Source of the DNA: a virus
Length of the DNA stretch: 26,372 bases
Strand: one strand, 5' to 3'
Virus record (IMG/VR): IMGVR_UViG_3300009526_001106
Span: 1-26,372 of that record
The translations under genes and the position numbers were made by a program. Below, one piece after another: positions 16,746 through 24,460 of the stretch (position 1 is its first letter; each line of letters opens with the position of its first letter). The notes under the pieces were generated by a model, which saw nothing but the letters and a program-made list of their open reading frames with translations, had not been told where the DNA came from and ran no database searches.

Positions 16746-17539
16746 TTGCTTACTCCCCATTCTCTTTCTTTACACCAAAAACATTTTTCACATACTGGCA
16801 CAGGCGACCCTTCGACATATGTCTTGTAGTCTAAGTCTCCAAAGACTTCAGGATATGTCTGGTTATCACCTTCACAACTTCTTGTAAGATCAAATAGGTC
16901 CATTATGCCTAATTTTTTATATTGAGCAACTATCCAATCTTTTTGAACATGTGTGAAAGGGTGACAAGCCAAGCCGCCCATGTGTATTTTGATTAGTCTA
17001 TCTAATGTAGCATCTTCGATGTCTCGAGCCAATAGACGACCATCAAATTCTTTATCTGGATTCTTAGTTACACCACAGTACCAAGCATCTAAATTTTCTG
17101 TATGAGCAACATACTCTGCGTGTGCTCTTAACTCTATTTGATTACCGCTTTTTAATTTTCCATACTCATCTTGTATGTTAGGTCCTACTGATCCCCATTC
17201 TAAATCAGGAGCAATAAAATTTTCGTGTCTTTTAAATTGTATATTAGGAAAAGAATTAGTAATCCAATTGAACACATTCAAACTGTTGTGTTTTTGCCAA
17301 GGTCTGGTCTTCCAACATCTCACGTTAGTAATAATGTGTACATTGGTATTTGATTTTAATTGAGATATGATACTGCACAACAGCACACTCATCAAGGCAC
17401 TGTCTGCTCCACCACTCACACTGATACCAATATTTTTCCATTCAGGATTGAAAGGAAATACTACTCCATTTATATCGTGAAGAATATCACGATAGGCACT
17501 AGATTGGTATAGAGATTTTATATTTTCTAAATTGGACAT
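16733..17539 (-). CDS. PP-loop (N-type) ATP pyrophosphatase with Cys-rich C-terminus
   Basis: SGGADS at 42-47 (IGISVSGGADSALMS) is the ATP-binding PP-loop of enzymes that adenylate a substrate before amide, thiol or nitrile formation. The C-terminus has C222, C250, C253, C256 and C266 (RSCEG...VCEKCFWCKEREW), resembling the zinc-binding CxxCxxCxxR region of 7-cyano-7-deazaguanine synthase (QueC). The other preQ0 genes are not in this window, so a queC label is not justified. It is the first gene of the minus-strand run, with a late-promoter-like box 14 nt upstream and a 13-nt overlap with the SGNH gene. It may activate a carboxylate for ligation in the island pathway. Confidence 0.75.
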   Translation of the reverse strand: MSNLENIKSLYQSSAYRDILHDINGVVFPFNPEWKNIGISVSGGADSALMSVLLCSIISQLKSNTNVHIITNVRCWKTRPWQKHNSLNVFNWITNSFPNIQFKRHENFIAPDLEWGSVGPNIQDEYGKLKSGNQIELRAHAEYVAHTENLDAWYCGVTKNPDKEFDGRLLARDIEDATLDRLIKIHMGGLACHPFTHVQKDWIVAQYKKLGIMDLFDLTRSCEGDNQTYPEVFGDLDYKTYVEGSPVPVCEKCFWCKEREWGVSKCQD

Positions 17540-17552
17540 ATATGGACATCTT

Positions 17553-17560
17553 TATTTATC
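17553..17560 (-). promoter_or_regulatory. Late promoter-like box (GATAAATA) for the minus-strand operon
   Basis: On the minus strand the 61-nt divergent gap contains GATAAATA, identical to the box before the fibre gene at 382. It ends 13 nt before the ATG of the PP-loop gene. Transcription from it would leave a leader of only about 7 nt, so either the leader is very short or the box is chance. Confidence 0.4.
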
Positions 17561-17578
17561 GCTATTAAGTACGCACAT

Positions 17579-17584
17579 TATAAT
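17579..17584 (+). promoter_or_regulatory. Possible -10 box (TATAAT) for the rightward 2OG-oxygenase run
   Basis: A perfect TATAAT lies 16 nt before the ATG at 17601 in the divergent gap. I see no convincing -35 box at the usual distance. It could serve a sigma70-type or extended promoter. The location at the start of a new rightward gene run is the main support. Confidence 0.3.
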
Positions 17585-17600
17585 TTACGATAAGTACAAT

Positions 17601-18278
17601 ATGATGTTACAAAAATTAGAAACCAAAACTAATTCCAAAATATTGTTTGATTTGGTAAAACATTTACCAGAAGGTAAAAGTGTTTTAAATAAGCCCACAG
17701 GAAATTTTTTTTATGATCCATGGGAGTTATTACCAGAATACAAAGACACTGCCATTGAAGATTTATTAAAACAACTACCAGATCACGGAGAGGCAAGAGT
17801 TATTGTTTTAAAACCAGGAGAAAGTTATTCTGCCCATGCTGATATAGATGACAGATATCATCTCACACTAGATGCAGAACAAAGTTTCCTTCATGATATT
17901 GGAGATGAAATGATGTATGCTACCAAACCAGACGACACAGTGTATTTGATGAATGCAGGTGTGCTTCATTCAGCATCTAATTACGGATACAAAAACAGAT
18001 ATCAATTGGTAATACGCAAGAGATTGCAAAGTAATCACATGATGAAAGATCCAAGACAGGTTGTTATGACATCAAAAGATCCAGTGTACAATTTAAGATA
18101 TCTTTTTGACAGTTCTTTTTCAATACTGCTTAATAGATTAGCAAAAGAACAATCAATAGACTCATTTGCTAGAATTAATGAACACACAATTAAATTTTTA
18201 TGTGATGGTTCAAAAATAAATGAACTTTTAAAGATGCAACAAATTTGTGGATTTAAAATAGATATTGTATATGCATAA
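17601..18278 (+). CDS. 2OG-Fe(II) oxygenase-like protein
   Basis: A 225-residue protein with the iron triad H79-x-D81 (SYSAHADIDD) and H123 (GVLHSASNYG), and R133 (KNRYQLVIRK) ten residues later as the likely 2OG-binding residue. Strands ARVIVLKPG and TVYLMNAG fit the double-stranded beta-helix core. About 80 C-terminal residues after the core are helical and unassigned. The ATG at 17601 (ATGATG) is chosen; a possible start at 17532 would lie in the divergent control region and overlap the opposite gene. It is the first gene of the rightward run and overlaps the next gene by ATGCATAA. Substrate unknown. Confidence 0.7.
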   Translation: MMLQKLETKTNSKILFDLVKHLPEGKSVLNKPTGNFFYDPWELLPEYKDTAIEDLLKQLPDHGEARVIVLKPGESYSAHADIDDRYHLTLDAEQSFLHDIGDEMMYATKPDDTVYLMNAGVLHSASNYGYKNRYQLVIRKRLQSNHMMKDPRQVVMTSKDPVYNLRYLFDSSFSILLNRLAKEQSIDSFARINEHTIKFLCDGSKINELLKMQQICGFKIDIVYA

Positions 18279-18891
18279 TTGGAAACATTTTTATAAACAT
18301 AAACAAGGACTGGCTGTGGCAAATATGCTTTACCAACCGCTTGTGAACGAAGACAACACTGTGTTCTGTATGAATTGGAATCCAAACGATTATTTTGAGA
18401 ATGAATCTATGAATGAAGAATTGTACAACTTTTGGTTTGATCAAGAAGTGATGTATCTTTCAAAATTGAAAGACACAAAATATATTCCAGAATTATTAGA
18501 CATTGACTATGCTAAAAGAGAAATTAAATTCAAATGGTATAATAAAAATCTTAATGTTTTGATTGAAAATAACCAAATAGACAGCATACCTAATTGGAAA
18601 GAAAAAATTAAACAAATAAAACAAGATTTAGAGCAACAAAACATATATAAAATTAATATGTACCCTCATACTTTTTACTTTGATGATAACAATGAAGCAC
18701 ACTGTATGGATTTATATGGTTGCACAGACAATGATAATAGATACCTTGATATAAAATATCTAAAACCATTGATAAGAACGGATAGATTTGATAAATTTAT
18801 ATTAAACAACCAATTAGACACTCATGAACTGTATAAAGAAACAATTAAAACCAATTATGCAGAGTGGCCAGGAGATTTTTTAAATGCTTGA
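18271..18891 (+). CDS. Degenerate kinase-like (phosphotransferase-fold) protein
   Basis: I assign this weakly. The segment IYKINMYPHTFYFDDNNE followed by MDLYG (about 125-150) has the spacing of the catalytic-loop-to-DFG region of small kinases (HxDxxxxN ... hDFG). The catalytic Asp of the loop is absent, though an Asp is kept in MDLYG. The N-terminal segment YQPLVNEDNTVFCM is shared with the gene at 23770 (YTSLINEDATEFCM), so the two are paralogues. Length 206 residues, no membrane segment. The ATG at 18271 gives the 8-nt overlap ATGCATAA; a TTG at 18265 is the alternative. It may be a pseudokinase or a divergent small-molecule kinase. Confidence 0.5.
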   Translation: MHNWKHFYKHKQGLAVANMLYQPLVNEDNTVFCMNWNPNDYFENESMNEELYNFWFDQEVMYLSKLKDTKYIPELLDIDYAKREIKFKWYNKNLNVLIENNQIDSIPNWKEKIKQIKQDLEQQNIYKINMYPHTFYFDDNNEAHCMDLYGCTDNDNRYLDIKYLKPLIRTDRFDKFILNNQLDTHELYKETIKTNYAEWPGDFLNA

Positions 18892-19429
18892 ATTTGTAGG
18901 TAACTGTAACGATATATTAGACTGGAACGCAATCATCAAAGAAGTGCAGGATCAAGAAGGTAAACTTGCTTGTAAATATCTTCCAGTCAAAGATGTACCG
19001 GAATTAAAAGAGATTGATGATGCATTATCTACTATAGGCAGTTACAACAGAGAATCTATAGAATGGATCAATTATTATCCAGGCAATGAGTTTTCAATGG
19101 AGGTTGCTGAGAAGTTTGGCGAGTTTGTTGGTGCACCCAGAATGATTAAGAGTTGGATATCTAAAATATATCCAGGAAAAACTGCTCCATGGCATTGGGA
19201 CTGGGACGTTGATTGGAAAAAATACACAGAGCAAGGCAATCCTGTAAGATTCACAGCAATGATTAACGAACCTGCACCAGGACACGTGTTCATAGTAGGC
19301 GACGAAGCATTGTACAATCAGAAACAAGGAGATGTTCACAAGTGGCCTGACTTTAAATCATATCATGGCGGAACTAATTGTGGACTTGTACCTAAATTTA
19401 ATTTTAATTACTTGGCATACGCAGAATGA
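18884..19429 (+). CDS. 2OG-Fe(II) oxygenase-like protein
   Basis: A 181-residue protein with H104-x-D106 (TAPWHWDWD) and H161 (SYHGGTNCG) as the predicted iron triad. K171, ten residues on (VPKFNFNYL), stands where most relatives have Arg for 2OG. APGHVFIVGDEALYN and GDVHKWPD are shared with the next gene, so the two are tandem paralogues. It overlaps the previous gene by ATGCTTGA and the next by ATGA. The small size is of the single-domain type; the substrate is unknown. The triad spacing is clear; the Lys in place of Arg makes cosubstrate use less certain. Confidence 0.7.
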   Translation: MLEFVGNCNDILDWNAIIKEVQDQEGKLACKYLPVKDVPELKEIDDALSTIGSYNRESIEWINYYPGNEFSMEVAEKFGEFVGAPRMIKSWISKIYPGKTAPWHWDWDVDWKKYTEQGNPVRFTAMINEPAPGHVFIVGDEALYNQKQGDVHKWPDFKSYHGGTNCGLVPKFNFNYLAYAE

Positions 19430-19980
19430 AACAATACGTAGGAAATTGTAGTGATGTAATAGACTGGAATGCAGTTGTTGAATCCATAAAGAATTCTAAA
19501 CCAGCATATCAAGGACCAAGACACACAACACAAGATGATCTTCCAGGTATAAAAGAAATTAGCGAGTCGTGGAACAAAGCAGGATATAAACTTGCATCTG
19601 AAAATGGCACAATTGGTTGGGATATGTGTATACCTGAAACTAATTTTGACAGAAGTGTTGTAAACAAATTTGCAGATTACGTTGGAGTTGATGTTTTAAG
19701 TTGTTGGGTTAGTGTTGTGCATCAAGGAAATCATGCTCCTTGGCACTGGGACACACAAGACAATGAAGAAGAACTATGTAAATTAAACAACATAGAAAGA
19801 TTTCATGTACACATGGAAGATACACACCCTGGACATGTATTAATTGTGGAAGATGATTTGTATTACAATGCCAAAGCAGGTGATGTGTATAAATGGCCAG
19901 ATAGAAATGCTTGGCACGCCGGCTCTAACTGCGGACAAAGACCCAAATACATCTTTAACTTCTTTGGAACAAAAAGATAA
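19426..19980 (+). CDS. 2OG-Fe(II) oxygenase-like protein, tandem paralogue
   Basis: A 184-residue paralogue of the preceding gene. It opens with (K/E)xVGNC.D..DWNA like its partner, then has H107-x-D109 (HAPWHWDTQ), HPGHVLIVEDDLYYN, GDVYKWPD, and H164 (AWHAGSNCG). K174 (QRPKYIFNF) takes the usual Arg place. The RFHVHMEDTHPGH stretch is more His-rich than in its partner and could alter the substrate pocket. Start overlaps the previous stop by ATGA. Tandem duplication followed by divergence suggests two related steps or substrates. Confidence 0.7.
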   Translation: MKQYVGNCSDVIDWNAVVESIKNSKPAYQGPRHTTQDDLPGIKEISESWNKAGYKLASENGTIGWDMCIPETNFDRSVVNKFADYVGVDVLSCWVSVVHQGNHAPWHWDTQDNEEELCKLNNIERFHVHMEDTHPGHVLIVEDDLYYNAKAGDVYKWPDRNAWHAGSNCGQRPKYIFNFFGTKR

Positions 19981-19981
19981 A

Positions 19982-20560
19982 ATGAAAAAGAAACTTGTAT
20001 TTGATTACTTTCCATTGCTGAGATCCAGTTACGATGCAAATGAATTTGTATCAGAAGGTCTTTTAAAAGATGAATTGAATGTGTATTGGAACAACAACAA
20101 TATTTTTAAAGACATACAATCAAGCAAAGAAACTGCCGAGAACGGTTTTATCAAACGCACAGTTGATATTGATCTACTTGATAACAACACATTAATACTA
20201 GACAACACACAGACTTGGGCCAACGAAGAAAGTATTAAATTAAATGCTGAAATTAAATTGAACCGCAAACAAGAAGATACTTGGAACTTTCAATTTTGTT
20301 ACAACTTAAACACAACCAACAACGATGATTACAAAAGTTTTAATGAAAAATTTGGCATACTTGACGAAATGTTTCATTTCAAACTGAATGGCGAAGCAAT
20401 ATTGGTTAATGAAAAAGTAGAAGGCGGTAGAAGAATTTTTGCTGAAAAAGATTTTTATTACAGAGGAATACACCCAATCATGTTTGAACTGGAAGAATAC
20501 GGAACAGGTCTTGAAGAAGACAGCAGGTTTATACAGATTGTGAGGTTTACAGTATTATGA
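19982..20560 (+). CDS. Hypothetical protein, 192 aa, beta-rich
   Basis: I do not recognise it. It opens MKKKLVFDYFPLLRSSYDAN and has alternating strand-like segments (KRTVDIDLLDNNTLILD, SIKLNAEIKLNRK, FHFKLNGEAILVNEK) ending in RFIQIVRFTVL. This suggests a small beta-sandwich. No catalytic motif is visible. The ATG at 19982 follows the oxygenase stop by one base; an earlier open stretch in this frame from 19844 lies inside the oxygenase gene and is not credible. It overlaps the next gene by ATGA. A scaffold or target protein in the oxygenase run is possible; no function is assigned. Confidence 0.6.
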   Translation: MKKKLVFDYFPLLRSSYDANEFVSEGLLKDELNVYWNNNNIFKDIQSSKETAENGFIKRTVDIDLLDNNTLILDNTQTWANEESIKLNAEIKLNRKQEDTWNFQFCYNLNTTNNDDYKSFNEKFGILDEMFHFKLNGEAILVNEKVEGGRRIFAEKDFYYRGIHPIMFELEEYGTGLEEDSRFIQIVRFTVL

Positions 20561-21111
20561 GAATAGCAATCACAGGACACACATCTCCCATGGGAAAAGA
20601 TGTATATGAACATTATTCAAAAACATATCAGTGTTTAGGTATTAGTAGAACCACAGGATATGATTTTACAAATACAGACAGTCTCAACAACACAGTTAGT
20701 CAAGTGTTAGCCAGAGATGTATTTTTAAACATAGCACACGTGGGTGCTTCACAATCCTCATTACTACTGAAATTACAAGAACGTTGGACACATGATGCAC
20801 CTTTGCGTAAAGTTATAACAATAGGATCACTAGCAACAAAAGTCCCTAAAAAATTATTAGATCAAGTTGGTATCGATAAACAATATCTAAAAGACAAACA
20901 TCATATAGATGCTGTACACAACGCATTGGCAAATCAAACTCCATTTGGACCGCAATTAAAGTTCAGTCTTGTTAGAGTATTAAACTATGGCGAGAAAACT
21001 GGTGATAGAAGCGGAGAGCCTACTTGTACTGCACAAGATATTATACGCACAATTGATTACGTTATTGATGAATCAATGTATATTTCTACACTTGACGTTA
21101 GACGTTCTTAA
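20557..21111 (+). CDS. Short-chain dehydrogenase/reductase-like protein
   Basis: AITGHTSPMGK at 4-14 is a Rossmann nucleotide loop, though the middle Gly of GxxxGxG is Pro11. GISRTTGYD at 28-36 is the cofactor-choice region, NIAH at 58-61 resembles the NNAG motif, and S91 with Y110-x3-K114 fits the SDR catalytic triad. At 184 residues it is much shorter than the usual ~250 and lacks most of the substrate-binding C-terminus. A paralogue lies at 25596. It is the last gene of the rightward run, six bases from the opposite gene's stop. Probably oxidises, reduces or epimerises an island intermediate; substrate unknown. Confidence 0.68.
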   Translation: MRIAITGHTSPMGKDVYEHYSKTYQCLGISRTTGYDFTNTDSLNNTVSQVLARDVFLNIAHVGASQSSLLLKLQERWTHDAPLRKVITIGSLATKVPKKLLDQVGIDKQYLKDKHHIDAVHNALANQTPFGPQLKFSLVRVLNYGEKTGDRSGEPTCTAQDIIRTIDYVIDESMYISTLDVRRS

Positions 21112-21117
21112 AAAATA

Positions 21118-21753
21118 TTAATTACTTTCGTATGCTAGATCTTTGAATAAGTCTAGTGCATCTTCAAACTGTATGTGTGTGTTATCTTCTATTGTTAGCA
21201 AATGATAACTTAAAGTCCAACGTGGTTCGCTGGTATTAAAATTATGTGTTGAATGCAGTTGCCCAACATTAAGTAAACTGGGTTGACTAATAACTGCTTC
21301 GTGTACAACATCACAGTCTTCAACTTCAGCATGATAAAATTTGTCTACTGGGATATCAATGTCTACGTCTTTAAAATAAACTTCTTTGTGATAATCTGTA
21401 TTATCTCTTTCTGTTTGGATTAAAGATTCATCTTTTACTTTGTACCATCTTACTATGCTGTCTTGAGGTCCCCAAGTAAAATTAATGTTTGATGAATTAT
21501 TCAAAGTGGAAGCATCGTTGTGCATAGGTAAACCACCGCCATTAGGTCCATTGTAAAATGCTTCACAAACATTTGAAGGTTTTAAGCCATATTCTTTCAG
21601 CCAATCCACAAACCTTTCATCCCAATGTTCTCTTGTGGCACACCATTCATGCCAATTTTCGCCACGCATATTTTCAGGCTTTGCTTTGAAACAATCCGGA
21701 AACTTATGTTCAAACGGCAATTTTACATAACGGTGATATATGTTTTTATTCAT
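21118..21753 (-). CDS. 2OG-Fe(II) oxygenase-like protein
   Basis: A 211-residue protein with H78-x-D80 (GLPMHNDAS) and H167 (QLHSTHNFN) as iron ligands. R178 (EPRWTLSYHL), 11 residues on, fits the 2OG site. NFTWGP and VRW..VKDESL are shared with the gene just upstream, as are QPSL.NVGQLHST and QFE.AL..FK. The two are tandem paralogues. Its start overlaps the paralogue's stop by ATGAATAA. It is the last gene of the leftward run and converges on the SDR gene. Function inferred from the triad only. Confidence 0.65.
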   Translation of the reverse strand: MNKNIYHRYVKLPFEHKFPDCFKAKPENMRGENWHEWCATREHWDERFVDWLKEYGLKPSNVCEAFYNGPNGGGLPMHNDASTLNNSSNINFTWGPQDSIVRWYKVKDESLIQTERDNTDYHKEVYFKDVDIDIPVDKFYHAEVEDCDVVHEAVISQPSLLNVGQLHSTHNFNTSEPRWTLSYHLLTIEDNTHIQFEDALDLFKDLAYESN

Positions 21754-22357
21754 ATGTGACTTCCTTGAATATATTTAATGCTTTTTCAAACTGTAAATGG
21801 GTATAATCTTTATTAAGTAAAAAATAGCACAATGACCAACGTCCCTGTGTAGGATCCGGATTATATGTAGAATGCAGTTGACCAACATTAATCAAACTAG
21901 GCTGATTAATAACTTTTTCATACACCATATCACAATCCTTTTCACTTTCACAAATCAATTCACGATGCTGATTGTTTTCATCAAAGTGATCCACAATGTC
22001 TGGATTTACTATTTCTGTTATGTGTGAACTGTCAGTGATGTCTGTTTTACACAATGATTCATCTTTTACACGCCACCATCTTGTAGTGCTAGTATCAGGA
22101 CCCCATGTAAAATTAATTTTTGTAGCATTTGTTATTTTACTTGTATCATTGTGTATATGTACCTTTCCTTTGTTAGGTGGTGTATAGATACCTTCAGTTA
22201 CATTGGATACAACTATATCAAAGGATTCAATCCAGTTAATAACTGATTGATCAATATCTGTTTTAGGAACAAATATAACTTCTGACTGCAAGGGTTGATG
22301 TGAAAAGCAACTAGGCTTTGTGTGTTCAACTGGTATTTTTACATATCGATGATACAT
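21746..22357 (-). CDS. 2OG-Fe(II) oxygenase-like protein, tandem paralogue
   Basis: A 203-residue paralogue of the gene it overlaps. It opens MYHRYVKIPVEH, matching IYHRYVKLPFEH in its partner. It has H69-x-D71 (VHIHNDTS), NFTWGPD, TRWWRVKDESL, QPSLINVGQLHST with H162, and R173 (QGRWSLCYFL). Spacing of the triad is conserved between the two. The gene starts 1 nt after the larger oxygenase gene upstream, so the three leftward genes probably form one transcript. Substrate unknown. Confidence 0.65.
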   Translation of the reverse strand: MYHRYVKIPVEHTKPSCFSHQPLQSEVIFVPKTDIDQSVINWIESFDIVVSNVTEGIYTPPNKGKVHIHNDTSKITNATKINFTWGPDTSTTRWWRVKDESLCKTDITDSSHITEIVNPDIVDHFDENNQHRELICESEKDCDMVYEKVINQPSLINVGQLHSTYNPDPTQGRWSLCYFLLNKDYTHLQFEKALNIFKEVTYE

Positions 22358-22358
22358 T

Positions 22359-23165
22359 TTAATAATTGGATAAATGATCTATGCCCAACTGCTTTCTAAA
22401 TTTATCTGTAAACACACAATCAATTCGTAAGCCGTATTCTTGTTCGTTGCTGACATCACCACCATGCCAATCTTGATCGTTCCAAAATGACGCATTGGCA
22501 TTGATGTAAGTTTTATTTTTTGCTTCAGGATCCCATATGTAGAATCCTCTTTTTGTGCTGTATCTAATGTGTATGAATTCATTACGGTGATCAGTGTACC
22601 CTTGACTGTCGCCGTGTTTGCCATCTAGATCTCTGTGTTCAAATGGCTTACCATCGTGTTCACAATGAAAAAATATCACTCTACCGATGCTTTCTATTAC
22701 ACCAGTGTTCACTAATTCCTTAATCCAAGCCACCACACCTGGAAAATATTTTGCTTCTTCTGTGATGTTTCTTTCTGTGTTTCGGTGATCCCAATCTCCT
22801 TCTTCCCATAAGAAATAATAAATGTAAGGATCGTTAGCACCTAAAACTGCTTTTAAATATCTTGTGAATTGATTCCTTGTTTTGTAATCTTTGATGTTGG
22901 AATACAAATCGTCGCCATTTTTTCTAATTGGATGATCTTTAGGCAGTGCTTTGTATTCTTCTAGTGCTTGATAAATTGGTTTCCAATTTAAAGTATAACT
23001 CATGTCTTTGGGATCGAATCCTGGTGACATCCATGTGCCTTCTTTGGCATACTCACGAGCAAGAGCAAAACCTCTACATATTTCGGTATGCAGTTGTTGA
23101 AAACCTTCTATGTCTATGTGTTCGTCTAAATTGATATATGGACTACCGCCAATTCCTCTAATCAT
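22359..23165 (-). CDS. 2OG-Fe(II) oxygenase-like protein, larger type
   Basis: A 268-residue protein. H177-x-D179 (PFEHRDLDG), H234 (QDWHGGD) and R247 (YGLRIDCVF) fit the HxD...H...R pattern, with the distal His and Arg 13 residues apart. The IHIRYSTKRGFYIWDPE segment between them fits jelly-roll strands. The N-terminal ~110 residues are helical and have no counterpart in the two small oxygenases downstream, so this is a different subfamily. It is the first gene of the leftward run. No good Shine-Dalgarno precedes the ATG. Substrate unknown. Confidence 0.68.
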   Translation of the reverse strand: MIRGIGGSPYINLDEHIDIEGFQQLHTEICRGFALAREYAKEGTWMSPGFDPKDMSYTLNWKPIYQALEEYKALPKDHPIRKNGDDLYSNIKDYKTRNQFTRYLKAVLGANDPYIYYFLWEEGDWDHRNTERNITEEAKYFPGVVAWIKELVNTGVIESIGRVIFFHCEHDGKPFEHRDLDGKHGDSQGYTDHRNEFIHIRYSTKRGFYIWDPEAKNKTYINANASFWNDQDWHGGDVSNEQEYGLRIDCVFTDKFRKQLGIDHLSNY

Positions 23166-23178
23166 TAAAGTATTTACT

Positions 23179-23186
23179 TTTAAATA
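23179..23186 (+). promoter_or_regulatory. Possible late promoter-like box (TTTAAATA)
   Basis: TTTAAATA differs from TATAAATA at one base and lies in the 39-nt divergent gap, 18 nt before the ATG at 23205. That is the same distance as for the fibre gene at 382. The AT-rich context makes the match weak on its own. Confidence 0.3.
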
Positions 23187-23204
23187 CAGTATAGATATTT
23201 TATT

Positions 23205-23777
23205 ATGGCTTTTAAATTGGTACCTTATTCAGACAAGTTAAATCTTGAAACGTTTTATCATACAGCCGACCAAAAAGGATTTGTCAACAATTCAACCAAA
23301 AAAATGTTGGTAGATTCATTATCTAAAGAAGATAGATATCAGGTTTGGATGTTGTTATGGAATGGCAAAGTGATTGGATCCACTGCGGCACATTCATTTC
23401 CAGAAATGGGTCCTGACAGTTATCGTATTGCTTGTCGTATATGTACATTTACAAATGAATTGCCTAAAGAATATCAAATGGTTCGTACTCGGGAAACAAT
23501 TAAAACCCACCAAACAACCACACAACAATTTTTTCAACCAGCAGGAATAATGTGGGCAGGCTTTAATAAGAACTATTATGTGACAACAAATGAAAATGCA
23601 GAAGGAACACAACGTTTAGTTCATTCAATTGTTGCACCAACTTTAGAAAGCACAGGTGTTTACACCAAAGTTAAAGAGTTAAATTATAGAGGCACACAAC
23701 AAACAGTATGGCGTGTTAATGCTGATGTATATTTCAAACAACTACAACAAGTAAAGGCTTGGCCCACTTATGAATAA
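23205..23777 (+). CDS. GNAT-fold acetyltransferase-like protein
   Basis: A 190-residue protein. VWMLLWNGKVIGSTAAHSF at about 47-65 has the strand-turn-strand form of the central GNAT sheet, followed by YRIACRICTF (73-82) as the next strand. The expected acetyl-CoA pyrophosphate loop (Q/R-x-x-G-x-G/A) is not clear, so it may be a divergent member. The N-terminus LVPYSDKLNLETFYHTADQKG fits the first strand and helices. It starts a new rightward run, and its stop overlaps the next gene by ATGAATAA. Acceptor unknown; the call rests on pattern only. Confidence 0.5.
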   Translation: MAFKLVPYSDKLNLETFYHTADQKGFVNNSTKKMLVDSLSKEDRYQVWMLLWNGKVIGSTAAHSFPEMGPDSYRIACRICTFTNELPKEYQMVRTRETIKTHQTTTQQFFQPAGIMWAGFNKNYYVTTNENAEGTQRLVHSIVAPTLESTGVYTKVKELNYRGTQQTVWRVNADVYFKQLQQVKAWPTYE

Positions 23778-24456
23778 TTTTAAATATTATTACAACAATG
23801 TGCCTGGCAAAGGGTTGTGTAGAAACAATTTAATTTACACTAGTTTGATAAACGAAGATGCTACGGAATTTTGTATGTGGTTTCATAATGATTCAGAATA
23901 TCATAAAGGACATAATGAAGTGGTAGATCCTGTACTGATGGAATCGAAGTATCATAGAGAAAAAGATTTCTTATTAACATTAGATGTGGATCATAAAAAT
24001 TTAATACCAAAACTAACAAAGATTCATACTGATGAACAAAAAATATATTTTGAAATACAAGGCGTAGATTTTTGGGAACAAAGTCATGGAAAGACATATG
24101 AAGATGTGTTACCCAAATGGCAAGATCAAATGTTGTATATTATGGAAACGCACAAGAAATTAGGTATCTACAAATACAGTCTTCATCCCAGCAGTTACTT
24201 CATTATTGACGGTGAATTGAGAACAATCAATTACTTCTTTGCTTATAGAAACAATGAACCTGCGATCACAGTTCAAGAGCATATGAGTCATATATCTAAA
24301 GAAAGACAGCAACAATTGATGCCACAGATGAAAAAATTAGGTATTAAGGAAAACAAAACATATCCATTCGATAAACTTCAAGTATTATGTTTAGAAAGTT
24401 TTAGGAATGTATATCCGGATTCATTTATAAACAAAGCAATTTCTATCTATAAGTAA
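23770..24456 (+). CDS. Degenerate kinase-like protein, paralogue of gene at 18271
   Basis: A 228-residue protein. It shares NLIYTSLINEDATEFCM with the paralogue's MLYQPLVNEDNTVFCM. It also has the segment GIYKYSLHPSSYFI followed by INYFF, where kinases have HxDxxxxN and DFG. Both catalytic acidic positions are missing (Pro/Ser in the loop, Asn in the DFG position), so it looks like a pseudokinase. There is no membrane segment. The 8-nt overlap ATGAATAA links it to the GNAT-like gene, and the next radical SAM gene starts 4 nt after its stop. In both loci this family sits beside modifying enzymes, suggesting an accessory or regulatory role; this is inference. Confidence 0.5.
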   Translation: MNNFKYYYNNVPGKGLCRNNLIYTSLINEDATEFCMWFHNDSEYHKGHNEVVDPVLMESKYHREKDFLLTLDVDHKNLIPKLTKIHTDEQKIYFEIQGVDFWEQSHGKTYEDVLPKWQDQMLYIMETHKKLGIYKYSLHPSSYFIIDGELRTINYFFAYRNNEPAITVQEHMSHISKERQQQLMPQMKKLGIKENKTYPFDKLQVLCLESFRNVYPDSFINKAISIYK

Positions 24457-24460
24457 TACT

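Noticed and set aside
16733-17539. Naming the PP-loop gene queC
   Set aside because: Only the PP-loop and the C-terminal cysteines agree. No other queuosine/preQ0 gene is in the window.
17532-17600. Upstream ATG for the 2OG-oxygenase-like gene
   Set aside because: It would start inside the opposite gene and read through the divergent control gap. The added residues do not fit the family.
19844-19981. Open frame extending the unknown gene upstream of 19982
   Set aside because: This stretch is a second frame of the preceding oxygenase gene, whose triad is clear.
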